NCBI GenBank assembly: GCA_013399305.1
Contig: VXAI01000097.1
Coordinates: 1-64,000, forward strand
Source: Rostratula benghalensis
Lineage: Eukaryota > Chordata > Aves > Charadriiformes > Rostratulidae
Direction of reading: 5' to 3'
Length of the DNA stretch: 64,000 bases
Within the stretch, counting starts at the first letter, position 1. Each line of letters begins with the position of its first letter. The notes under the pieces are model-generated. The model was not told the DNA's origin. It did no database searches and worked only from the letters and a program-made list of their open reading frames with translations. The position numbers were made by a program, and so were the translations under genes. Positions 25,101 to 36,524 of the stretch are shown here, in pieces.

Positions 25101-28100
25101 TATTTATCACATGCATTATGCAGTTCTCTAATTTTAGCTATTTCCATGGATCTCTTGTATTAAATCTTTCCTACTTTTCTCAAAAATATGTTTCTAATAC
25201 AGTATACTGTAATTTTTACAGAAGTGCAGAGAATAATATCCTGAGAGAAACAGTTCCAATTTTCATAAGAAGACATTGACAAAATGCCTGAATTAACAGA
25301 TAACCTATCTAATTTTAACTATTTAATATTGGGGGGGGAGAGGGGTGTGTGGAACAAAACCAAAATAAACCAAGAAAATATTAATTCTCTCAAAATAGTA
25401 AGGAAAACAACAGTAAAAAAAAAAATTGTAAAATTCTTTTCTCTCCATCCTCACCTGACCCCAGGTGATGAGATGCAATAAGAGCTTGCTTAGACTATTT
25501 TTTGCCTGGATATATGGATGACAATTGTATTATCAATTCCAGTGATAAATAGACTTCCAGTCAGTTAAGATTGATCTGAGTAGGTAAAATACAAAAATGC
25601 ATAAGAATTCGGGTCACTGAAGATTTTAGAAAAGCTGGGTCTTGCACATTTAGCACCTCTCCTGCTCTGAAGAACACAATGATAGCAAGATGTGGTCACA
25701 GAGTGGAAAATTCATTCTCCAATTGAGTGTGACTCAGACTGTGAAAGAGTTAAAATTTAACCACTTGAAATACAACGAAACCATCAACAGGAAAAATTAT
25801 TTTTAAAAACTGCACAAAAGGTTGCAAATGTAGGACTTTGATAGCATTTCCTGACTGTATTTTTTTTTATTGTATTCATTGGAGAAAAAAAAAGAAAAAA
25901 AGTTGGTATCCAAAAAATATCATTCTTGCTTTCAGCATATCTCCTGAATGCCTGTAAGTGCTTGCAAGGGTCTTAATGGGAAATTGATTTTCTTTTAACC
26001 TTTGTAGTACCTCTATGTTAATTTTCTCCCCCTTTTCTTCTAAAAGAAGAAATGGGATAAATTACCTTCACCTAATGACAGCAGCATTAAAATAGGTTTG
26101 ATTCACTTTCCAATTCCAACTCTTGTCATGGTAAATTCAACTGAAGAAAAGAGACTTTCCCCTTCTGCTGGTACTTTGGTTTGTACTGTATTATCCAAAT
26201 ATTGCCTACCCAAGCAAGAAGCAGGTGGCACTTCCCCTTACCATTGCATGGGGAATATTTATTTTTGTTTTCTCATTGCAAGTTCAGAATGGAGCCAGTA
26301 TTGTAGAATGAAACAAAAGTCTCAAACACATGCTAACGTTTAAATGATTCAACATTTTATATGCTTCATTCTTCCATTATTCTGCAAGAAGGATTAGTTA
26401 AAAATGAGGTAGTCCTCTCATCCAGAAACTAAAAATGGTTCACGTGAAGCTTTCCTGGCATAAACACAATACCAAGAAAAAAATACTAGCACACTAAAAC
26501 ACACAGAAAAACTGAAAAGTATGTAGCATGTGAGTAATTGGGTTGACCTCGAGTAAGAGCAGACTAAAAATTACCTGTGCTCTGCCCCTACTACATGATT
26601 TTCAAATCAAGATACGTTACTCATGAAGGAATCACTGATTTTAGTGGGAAGCTACAGCCTAAAGTATTGTAAGCATTTACCAAGAATCCCCAGGAGTGAC
26701 TCTTAACATCTTGAAACATTTTTTAAATCCAGCAAAGCAGTATCCGATTTCAGTTTGTAATAGACAGCAAGCAATTTTGCTCCTTTTTCTAACACAAAAA
26801 CTTGCAGGCAAACACACACACACACAAACCCACACCTTCTTTCATTAGCAAAGGAAGGAAAAATATTTTTTAAACAATTCAAGAATAAGCGAAAGATTCA
26901 CTCAGAAAACCTTGTGAACAAAAGAAAAAAAAAAGATCAATGAATACTTTCAATAATAAACATTTTAAAAGGTTACACGGTTGTGAAAACTATAAGGGCA
27001 CCTGCTTTATATAATACTACATAAAACCAAATAGATAACAAAAATCATCTAGTGACATGAAATCTTTTGGCCTTTCTAAGCTGCCTGTGTGTATTGCACA
27101 TGCAGGCTGCGTACCCAAAGCCTGCAGCAGAACCACAGAGCCTCAGGAACCCGCTGCAAACCAAGGCTCAGCAGGGCTAGGACATTATTCAGTGATGCTA
27201 CTGAGTAATCAAAGCCAAGGTTGTTCATTCTCCAGTGAACAGCAGTGATGTAGCATTTTTGGTCCATAACTAGATAAAAGGTCAAAACCATGCAAAAGTT
27301 GTCAACGCATAGATAAACTGATGAAAATCCAAATACATGCAGAGGAATAATTTGTTTTCCAACCATGTGATGTACACTAACCACCTGAGGGAGTGCCTGT
27401 CTTTCTTCATGTTCTCCTGGTCTTCCATATAATACCAGGTGGCAAACAATTACCTCCTTATTCCCAGTAAACTTTGCTGGCCCAATACATGTGGAATTGT
27501 AGCGCTGCTTCCTGTTGCAGAGGGGAAGACATACCTAAAATTTAAGTAGGGACCTTAGTTATGCTCTCCTGCAGCATTTAGCAGCAGAGAAATTGTGTGA
27601 ATCAGTTGGCAAATGAAAGCCTTTTTTATAGTAGGACAGAAAGTTTAAATTGTAAAAACATTTATTTAAATTATTTAAACATATATTTTAAAACATATTT
27701 TAAAACTGAAACTTGAATCATATAAAAAGCTCCTGTGAAGAAACTTTCATACTTAGCTGTGTCTCTGGATTACGACTTAAAGAAGACTCTACTGATGAAC
27801 GAAACTCCATAGCATCACTTTGTCAGCCTCTACGGAATTGTACCTCAAATCGTACAGTTTCCAGCAAAGCAGCATTATTTACTGTGGCAATTCTAAGATT
27901 TTAGTATTTACCTCTTGGTTTTAATTGAGATTTTCTAATAAAGTATGATTTATTCATTTTTTACTATTTAACGTGAATACTACAAAAACACATCAGGTAT
28001 CTTCTGCATTGCTAAATGGTAACCATTGTGGTACCATCAGTGGGCATCCAGAACACAATATGTTAAAACCTGTCTTGAAGAGGGCAATTCTAGGCTTGTG

Positions 28101-28794
28101 AGCTTACTTTCAAGAACGGCTTATTCAAAATCAAATGCAATGTGGTTTTCAATTTCTTCAGTTTACTAAGCATTAGACAAAAGCAAATCTCTGTCATGTA
28201 AGTCAATAAACAGCCAAAATAAAATTGGTTTTGATCACACTTGATCAAAAGTGCATTCCTGTAGTGAAAAATGTCTATCCTCTTTGTAAGTCTGAGATAA
28301 TAAAATGGTGGTTTTTTGTTTCTTTTCAAACATAACAAACAGTTAGGAAACATAGGTATTTGAGGACTACCCCAATTCTGTCAACCAAATGCTTGTAAAT
28401 TTTGCAAGAGATTTGAATTCCAAGGTTTTGTTTGTTTTTTTTCCGAGCTCAAGAGCGTTACTTTCTCTGGAAAAGTATTGCCACTGAAAGCAGAAAACTG
28501 TCACTGTGACCCTGTTCTCAAGACTCTTGATAGGGCTCTACTGATTTGCTAACTATAGAATATTGTAGGCATCCTGCAAGCTTTAATGAGTGCAATAAAC
28601 ATAGAAGCACAAACAGGCAATTAACCTGATTTTCTTTGCAAACAATGTCCAAAACAGTCTTTGTGTTATCATTTACCACATTAAAAAAAAAAAAAAAAAA
28701 GGTAGGCTACTGGGTTTTTAAGCTACAAACATATTAAGGTACAAACAATAAGCTTACCTGTCAGAAACATCACTTTTAAATATCACATGCCGTT
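22117..28794. other. AT-rich DNA without recognisable genes
   Basis: There are short tandem repeats: CAAA at 24897-24920 and CA at about 26812-26826. A G-rich run lies at 25331-25349. A minus-strand frame at 23297-23650 (117 codons) has a donor-like site near 23392, but no acceptor or protein character that convinces me. Confidence 0.5.
24897..24920. repeat. (CAAA)6 microsatellite
   Basis: Six perfect CAAA units followed by an A/C-rich stretch. Confidence 0.9.
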
Positions 28795-29507
28795 CTACAA
28801 GCTTGAGAAGTGGGCCTGTGTAAACAACATGAGATTCAACACGGCCAAGTGCAAGGTCCCGGTAACCCCTGGTATCGATACAGGCTGGGGGATGAAGGGG
28901 TTGAGAGCAGCCCTGCAAAAAAGGACTTGGGGGTACTGGTGGATGAAGAGCTAGACATAAGCCAGCAATGTATGATGGAAGCCCAGAAGGCCAACCATAT
29001 CATGGGCTGCATCAAAAGAAGAGCGGCCAGCAGGTCAAGGGAGGGGATTCTGCCCTTCTGCTCTGCTCTAGTGAGACCCCACCTGGAGTTCTCTGGAGCC
29101 CTCAGCAGAGCAAACACATGGACCTGTTGGAAAGGGTCCAGAGGAAGGCCACAGAAATGATCAGAAGGCCACAGCACCTCTCCTATGAGGACAGGATGAG
29201 AGAGTTGGGGTTGTTCAGCCTGGAGAAGAGAAGGCTCTGGGAAGACCTTATTGCAGCCTTTCAATACCTATACGGGGCTTATACGGAAGATGGGGACAGA
29301 CTCCTTCTAGACCCTGTTGTGAAAGGAGTAATGGTTTTAAACTAAAAGAGGGTGGTGAAGCACTGAAACAGGTTTCCCAGCGAGGTGGTAGATGCCACAT
29401 ACCTGGAAACATTTAAGGTCAGGTTGGATGGGGCTCTGAGCAAACTGGGGGATTTGGACCAAAAGGCTTTTAAAGGTCCCTTCCAGCCCAAACTATTCTA
29501 TGATCCT
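28795..29507 (+). mobile_element. CR1 retroposon, 5'-truncated, well preserved
   Basis: It begins at a block like cttgagaagtgggcctgtgt inside the CR1 open reading frame and runs through the whole 3' end, stopping at aactattctatgatcctt. Similarity to avian CR1 is obvious along the entire length. Another, more decayed CR1 follows in the same orientation after about 65 bp. A run of 18 A lies about 100 bp upstream, at 28683-28700, and is unrelated to this copy's 3' end. Confidence 0.93.
28810..29345 (+). pseudogene. CR1 reverse transcriptase C-terminal remnant
   Basis: This is the end of the CR1 ORF2-type polyprotein, downstream of the catalytic motifs. Visible segments are YRYRLGDEGVESSPA, KDLGVLVDEELDIS and RELGLFSLEKRRLW. 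Two frame changes disrupt it: one near 28855, where the sequence expected before the YRYRLGDE segment is shortened, and one near 29085-29110, where part of the stretch between RPHLE and MDLLERVQ is missing. It cannot encode an active enzyme, since the polymerase domain is absent and the frame is broken. Confidence 0.88.
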
Positions 29508-29574
29508 TGACAAATATAAACAAGTCCTAAGCAAATGTTCTTTACCTGGGCAGAAGTAACTCCATGAAATTTTA

Positions 29575-30254
29575 CAGATGAGGGGTTGATCGCCTAGAAA
29601 GCCACTCTGTAGAAAAAGGTGTGGGGTCCTGGTGGACAACAAAATGAACATGATTCAGCAGTATGCCCTTGGAGCAAAGGCGGCCAATAACCTCCCGAGC
29701 TTTATTAGTAAAACCTCCTGAGCTTTATTAGTAAGAGTGTAGCCAGTAGGTAGAAGGAAATGATCCTTCCACTCTACTTATCACTTGTGAGACTACATCT
29801 GGAGTTCCAACAAAGACATGGATATACAGGGATGAGTACACTGGTGATCACCAAGCTGGTCAGGGAGCTGGAGCACAGGAGTTTCCAAGGGAGACTGTAA
29901 AAGCTGCATCTATTCAGCCTGGCAAAGAGAAGGGTGGGAAATTTTTTGGTTGTCTACAACTACCAAGTTGGAGGATACAGAAAAGACAGAGCTGGACCCA
30001 TCTTGAAGATGAACAGCAATGACATGAGAGCCAATGGACTTGGGACGTTCCAATGAGGTACAAGGGAAACAATTATCCTGCAAGTGGTCAAACAGTGGAA
30101 CAGGAATCCAGAGACGCTGTGGGATCTCCCTGATTGGAGACATTAAAATCCTGGATATGGCCCTGACTAACCTGCTATAACTGCACCTGCTTTGTACAAG
30201 TGGCTGGACTACATGGCATATGGAGATCCCTTCCAACCTACACAATTCTATGAC
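29575..30254 (+). mobile_element. Older CR1 retroposon of a different subfamily
   Basis: Blocks such as gtggggtcctggtggacaac, agactacatctggagttcca and ggagatcccttccaacctac, then attctatga, place this as a CR1 copy lying head to tail with the preceding one. It is more diverged and has different wording in the 3' region, close to CR1 types whose end reads like tggactagatgatc. All frames are broken. A 23-bp internal duplication lies at 29691-29736. Confidence 0.8.
29691..29736. repeat. 23-bp tandem duplication inside CR1
   Basis: cctcccgagctttattagta (29691-29710) and three more A are repeated at once as cctcctgagctttattagta and aga, differing at two positions. The direct copy probably arose by slippage after insertion. 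Confidence 0.9.
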
Positions 30255-31100
30255 TTTTTGTTTTATACTACTCAACATTACCTCTCACTAGTCAGGCGTT
30301 ATTTTCTTTGCAGCACATTTACTAAACAAATATTTTTGCATACAAATTTTCTTATTAAGTCCTGTCCTAAATGATAAGAGTTAGCTCCAGAAAAGATAAA
30401 CAATGCTTTAAAAAGAGCCCTAAGCATCTCTTGTGACACAGTAATGAAACTTTTTAATTGAATCTCATTTTTAAGCCAGAATGGAATATTTAAAAAAAAA
30501 AAAATGAGCACCATAAATAGTTGTACAAAAGATAGTACTGCTTATAATCTCGAACAACTATAAAAAGGCAATATATAATAACTTGTAAGTCAGATAAGAA
30601 GGAAAGTTCCCTAATTTCCAAATAAATGTTATGTTTGTAGATGTCTAGAACGCCTTATGAAGTCCCAGATACTACTGCTGTTTCATAGCTGAGTTATGCA
30701 ACTATATAAACTCATTCTTCATAACAGATTTTTTCATTTCTAATTGCTTTTAAAAGTATTCTTTTTCTGTTAAAATACATGTCAGTCTCCATGTAGTTGC
30801 TTGCAATTGACTCAAAAGAACAAAGTGTCTGTCTTTGATATAGTGATACATCATACAGAAGAAGTGAAAACTTCACAGAAGTCTCTTACAGTGACTCAGC
30901 TGAGAGCTTGAGGAACAATAGGCAAATTTGGTTTTGTTTATTTGCAGTATCTGGTGCTTCTGATAAAAACTTGGAAGACAGACAAGAATTAGTAACAAAA
31001 GCCCAGAACTTGGAGAAGCATGATTAAATCCTGAGTGACCAAGTAAAAGCTTTACATGAATTTGACAAAATAACCGAGTCAGTAAGAAAAAAATTGATAT
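30255..31100. other. AT-rich DNA without recognisable genes
   Basis: I see only short A runs (for example 30491-30503) up to the assembly gap. Confidence 0.6.
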
Positions 31101-31153
31101 NNNNNNNNNNNNNNNNNNNNNNNNNNNNNNNNNNNNNNNNNNNNNNNNNNNNN
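31101..31153. other. Assembly gap, 53 N
   Basis: The gap is followed directly by a run of 14 A, so the missing sequence is likely a homopolymer or simple repeat that failed in sequencing. The true length is unknown. Confidence 0.99.
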
Positions 31154-32164
31154 AGGAAAAAAAAAAAAAAGGCTTGATACAAGGATATATTTGTAGATAC
31201 TAGGTACATTTTAGTCAGGAATCTGGTGCCCAAATGTACATGTCAAAAGGCTTCATATGTTTCAGTAACTGTCTTTTCAATGTAATGATCTCTGGGCACC
31301 TAGGGTTTTATCTCTAATCATGACTACCATTGCCTCATCATCTGTGAACACCTAGAGCTTTCTCTCCCTCATTTCTACTGCTGCTTCAGTCAGAATGTTT
31401 CTATCCTTACATTAATTCCTCCAGAGAGTATACCTAAGCTGTCGCTGCTGGAACAGGAAATGAAGCCAGATCTCCCACAGACCAGGTGAAAACCTTAACC
31501 AGCAGACACTGACTCATGATTCTTCTCACTCTTTTGCTCCACAAATTGGCAGTTCTTGGCTGTGCAAAGGAACAAGTGACTTCACATAACTGCACAGGTG
31601 CTAGGACTTTACACCACATCATACAGGGCGAATAGGTGCCAGTCTCTGTCCCGAGAGCTGCACCTGAATCTCCTCAAAATTAAAAAAAAACTAAACCTAG
31701 TAAAAGCCGTAGTCTGTAAGACACAGAAAATGTAGGTATTGGTCCCCTCTCACATTAAAATATACATATATATCCTCTGCTTCCCATTCTTTAGGAGCAA
31801 CAGTAAGAATCAATCAGGACTTCAGAAGCAGTGCTGAGGTACCTATCAGGCTGCAGGTGGCAATGGAGGAAAGGCACCAACCTGAACATCCCGTGACAGT
31901 CTGAATGAGGAGCTTGATCTCCAGGGAGAGGAGCAGTATCAGACAAAACAGCTGTGATTGTTGTTTCCTACAGGCTACTTGCAGGCAGTCTCAGCCAGGC
32001 TAGCCAGGTGATTCCCCCTTTCCTTTAGATCTCATTCCAAGGTATCTATTTTTCCTCAGGAACAAGTCAAGACTTTCTAAGGTAGGTTTCTGGATTTAGC
32101 TACAAAAAACATTTTCTGGATCTTGAAATTAGTATTCACCAATAGTCAACTAAGAAATTTTACT
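31154..32164. other. Moderately GC-balanced DNA, no gene supported
   Basis: Between the gap and the T/G-rich block, the sequence is less AT-rich than its surroundings, mainly 31800-32060. Splice-like signals occur (tttttcctcag ending at 32059 and aag|gtaggt at 32081), but they would define an exon of only 22 bp. I do not call it. Confidence 0.45.
31440..31510. mobile_element. Possible ancient tRNA-derived SINE relic
   Basis: The stretch containing aatgaagccagatctcccac and later ccttaaccagcag resembles the B-box end of old amniote SINEs in reverse. The match is short and imperfect. It may be chance. Confidence 0.25.
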
Positions 32165-32276
32165 TTTTGGTTGGTTTGTTGTTGTTGTTGGGTTTTTTTT
32201 GTTTTTGTTTTCTGTTTGTTTGTTTGTTTGTTTGTTGTTGGGTTTTGGGGGGTTTTTTTGTTGTTTTTTTTTTAAT
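32165..32276. repeat. T/G-rich low-complexity block
   Basis: It is composed almost only of T and G on the plus strand, with GTT and GTTT tandem units and one run of six G. There is almost no A or C over 110 bp, a strong strand bias. Confidence 0.9.
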
Positions 32277-32689
32277 TTACCTGGTAACTGCTATGTCCAA
32301 AATCTGTAGAAAGATCTTCTACATGCACTAGTTACAGATTGCACACGTATATTTTTTCCCCTAAAATCTACGTCATCTGTTCTGTCCTGAACTGCCACAA
32401 AATAGGATTGCAAGCTGGTGACACCCAGCTTGCAAAACAGATACTAGAAAAAAGAAAGTGTTCTTTGCCTATGTCAAACAATGAAATTATAGAACATATT
32501 TTACTCAAAGGACAATACACCAGCAGGTCAGTAATTTATTTTTATGAAACTGTAACTTATTCACTCGGTAGATGTTTCCATAGTATACTATAAAATGATA
32601 ACAGCAGATATCCCATAATAGTCTTTAACATCACAGTGCAAATGTAGAAAACATCACCATGTAATTCCACAAGAGGAGACTTTTAGTGA

Positions 32690-32825
32690 AGAGAACTGGC
32701 TACACAAGCTGGAGTCAGATGACCCAGATTCAATGCAGCTCCTCCACTGACTCCGGGCTTAACTACCCAGGGAAAACAACCTATAATAGCTTCTCCTACA
32801 GACACATTCCATTAGTCCTAAAATT
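32690..32825 (+). mobile_element. MIR-like SINE relic
   Basis: The order tggagtcagatgacccagat, ctcctccactgactcc and cttaactacc parallels the core of MIR elements (tggagtcag..acctgggttcaaatcc..ctgccactgact..cttaac). Such relics predate birds. The copy is strongly mutated, and the end of the element is not clear. Confidence 0.5.
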
Positions 32826-33914
32826 TCTTTGTTTGGGTAATTTAGTTCACTTTAGAATTTAACTGAAGACAGCAGAGAATAGTTACCATGTTTAAATTTC
32901 ACGTACCAGATGATTTTGCAACAGGTTCAGTGTGTAAACAAGATTTAATGATAAGGCTCAAACTAATAAATCTATCACTTGCTACTTTGATTTATTCAAA
33001 GCATAAATGGCAATAATTTATGTTACAGAAATCAGAATAGTATTTTGAATCTGCAAATATTCAAGAACTAGGTCTAGATCCTCAAATAACGTCATACATA
33101 TCTAATATAGACATGTAACTGTAATGTTTTTCCTCTTAATTGTTTAATGATTATATAAAACACTATTTTCTGACTTCTATTCCTCAGCAAAATAAAGAAA
33201 CATTAGCTAGTTCCAAACGCAGAAAAATTTAAAGATATATTTCTCAAACAAGAAGGCAGAAAATTGTTTTCCCTTATAGGAAAATTAAAGAGGTTTCCAT
33301 TATCCATGCACAAAATTATTTGTTAAATAGCATGTTAGGGCGCAGTCAATTAACACACTGCATTTAGAAATTCTTTTAGTTACGATTGCACTTATCTATT
33401 TTTATGAAGCATCTCTGAAATAAACTTTAATTTTAAAACAATTCATAAGTGAATTAAAAAAAAAATTGTGCCATACCTATCTAATACAGGGAAATAAGTG
33501 GGCAATTACATCTTATTCTTGATTAAACTATAACTTTAACTTCTAAAGGTGCTTCATTTCCAATTGATTTACTTATTTATGCTTTTTACAGAACCATCAT
33601 GCAATAACTACGTTGCCTGGCATCCCTGGAATTTCAGTAATCAAAATGCATACTTGCTTGTTTGTACAGACTAAAGTGAAGACTATTTAGTCTGGAGAGC
33701 TTGTTTTCAATGGAAGCTACACTAGGGAAAGACAGGGTAGCATTGCCTGATGGAATTAAAACAAAATTTATCTGCAACTGAATACACAAACAAAACAACA
33801 CCCATGGAATTATTAAAGACATATTTCTGTTGAAGACTTCTTATATTCTTGCACGGAAGTGTGAATCTGTTAAAGTATCACATATCCAATAAAAGCCGTA
33901 CTAGTTTCGGCTTC
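32826..33914. other. AT-rich DNA without recognisable genes
   Basis: I see nothing but short A/T tracts. Confidence 0.6.
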
Positions 33915-34155
33915 TCAGCGTGTCCTGCCAGCAAGCGGGCTGGGGGTGCTCAAGGAGTTGGGAAGGAAGACAGTGGAGACGGCTGGCCCCAGCTGACCAA
34001 AGGGATATTCCAAACCATACGATATTGTGCTCAGCAATAAAATTTGGGTGAAGGAGGAGCAAGAGGGAAAGGTTCAGAGTTATGGCATTTGTCTTCCCAA
34101 GTAACTGGTATACATGATGGAGCCCTGCCTCTTTCTGAGATGCCTCTGACAAACA
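33915..34155 (+). mobile_element. Fragment of an avian endogenous retrovirus LTR
   Basis: The string ccagcaagcgggctgggggt, then ctggccccagctgaccaaag, ggatattccaaaccatac and atgatggagccctgcc follow in the order that I know from a common bird LTR, probably of the ERVL type. The fragment is GC-richer than its flanks and stops before the polyadenylation end of the LTR. No internal viral genes are present nearby. Frames in this interval are shadows of the LTR. Confidence 0.65.
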
Positions 34156-36488
34156 TGGTATGATAAAGCATTGCAGTTTACTAGTTACATTATTTTAAAA
34201 ATCCTTTATATATTGTCTTGTAACAGTGAGAGTTTCTCATGCTTTGTGTCCTTTTCAGTAATAGTTATTTTTTGCATAAAACAAAAAGACTATTTCTGCC
34301 CCACAGAATGGTAAACGAGTTTTGTCTTTACGTCAGGCAAAGTTTCAATGCAGAGTACTAGAAGGAAGAGGAATCAGTATACTTTTAGGAAACTGACTCT
34401 TTGTCTCCTGTAGGGATTTCAAACATTTGACAGTTAATACCCATCAATTTCCATTTTATTAAAAATATATTTAAAATGTGGTCTTGCAAGTAAGCAAACA
34501 ATCTGTTTATATTTGTGGACTGCGTCCAGGAAGCTACCTCCTTCCTCTTCCCTTAATGCTATCCTACAGACATTTAAAAAATTAATTGTCATAACAGTCT
34601 TTCCCTTTGCCACCAAAATTAAATCAATCACTGTTACCACTTACTGAGAAAAAACACACATCTGATATAGCAATAGTTACAGATTCAAGACTGCCTTCAC
34701 TGAAATAAAATTTGTGTCCATCTCCTCTTAACTTTCCAAGTGTGTCTTTTTTAAAATCCCAAATATATATGCAGATTCAATTTCTCTTTATTGCTAGGGT
34801 AAGGTTAAGAGCATCTGCATGGCTTTTCCTGACCATAATGTTAGCTCTTCCTTCAAAAGAGGAGGGGGATTGTGAGCAGGGGGAAGAAACAGCTGTAATT
34901 CTGTAACAGCCTAACACTCTTCGTTCCACCATTATTTCACTTTTTTTCATGCTACCAGATCTTCATTTCGTTCACTGACTATTTTACTGGCACTATCGTT
35001 AGACCAGGCTATCAAGGCTTTAGACAGTCCCTTCAAAAAGTGATGAATGTTCCTGATATTCCATATGGTTTGTGACATTTGAGACTCCCAAGTATTACAT
35101 TTAATCAGTGCAATATGCTTCAGTGGTTCTCATCGTCACACAATCTCAAAGTCAAAAAGCAACAAAACAACCTCCCCCCAAATCCTTTCAAATGTGATAC
35201 TTTATCACAGTTGCCAGCATAAATTTTCCATTAGTGACAGCTCATTTTTTCTTCCAAATTCACATACATACCACTTTAAAATATTCATTCTATTTGTGGA
35301 ACACATAGAATTATGCAGTGAGTTATAATATGTGAACACTTGTAGCCAGATTTAAAACATGTGAATGGATTTCATTGAGATGTGTGGAAAACTCCTGAGA
35401 GATTTTTTTCATTTTTTTTTCATGATCCAAAAATGGTACCTCTTGAGTAGTTTAATAACATTTCATTTAATTAGCTGAACAGAAGATATATTTGAGTCTT
35501 ACTGACTAAGTATATTTTACTATTCGTGTCAAAAGACTATTTGCTTAATGCTCTCCATTAACTCATATAAATTTCAACTCCAAAGACAGAAGTTAGATGC
35601 ATTTCTTTCCAAATCACTTACTGCTGATTAATCATAGGTTTTCCTAACTTGTTTCTATTCTTTATATATATTATATAAAAATATCAGAAAATAATAGTCC
35701 TGCTAACTTGAAGTCTCATTTACTTGAATCACCATGTCAGATAAAAGTTATTATTTATTCCTGAGGTTTTTTAACTTCAAAAGTTCACCATAGAAGTCCA
35801 AAACCTTTCCAGTGTATTACAGTTTTGGGATTTCTACAAGACACCGGATACCCACACAGATCCTAGAGCACTGTTTGATGTGAAATCTGTTTCTATACCT
35901 ACAGTCGTATTTGGAAGTCTCAATCCATTAAATGAGGCATTTCCTGCTACTCAAGGCATGACCAAGACCATAGGAAATGGAAACAATAATCAATTCCTTT
36001 GCGTTTCAATTTCTCCATATTCTCCTCTTATCTCCAAAAGATAAGAGAATTACTGTGATTCCTTATTCTAACTGGAAATGTCCATTAATCTTTTGGATGA
36101 GCCTTCCTCCAGCAAAGAATGACGGTCCAATATAAGCAGAATTTTCTTTAAAAATCAATTTATATCTCAAAGCTTCAAGTCAGTATCAGTACTATTTCCA
36201 TCATTATTGCTGGCAGCTGGCCTGTCTGTCCAAGTTGTCCTTTCTCCGCACAATGGTGCCAGGAGTATTGATGTGGAAAAGAGTTCCTAAGGTTTCTGGG
36301 CTACTAAGGAAGAAGGGCAGCCAGAGACCCAACAAGCCTCTTTTTAGCTTACCATATACATCGTGAACTAAATCACAGCTGACTCTTTTCCATTAATGGC
36401 ATAGCTGTATATCTGACCATCTCTTCATTTAGGCAACCAGCCCTTGGCCAACAATATGGATGCTTATACTTCTTCTCCAAAGCACCAA

Positions 36489-36524
36489 AGCAGCCTGTGA
36501 AGCAGCCTGTGAAGCAGCCTATGA
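36489..36524. repeat. 12-bp tandem repeat, three units
   Basis: agcagcctgtga occurs twice, followed by agcagcctatga and a decayed fourth unit. In the minus frame this gives a repeated CFTG motif; I see no reason to think it is translated. Confidence 0.9.

Noticed and set aside
25331..25349. G-rich run as a possible G-quadruplex
   Set aside because: There are only two substantial G runs close together, so a stable four-stack structure is not supported.
28836..29264. 142-codon frame on the minus strand
   Set aside because: It is the antisense of the CR1 reverse transcriptase remnant.
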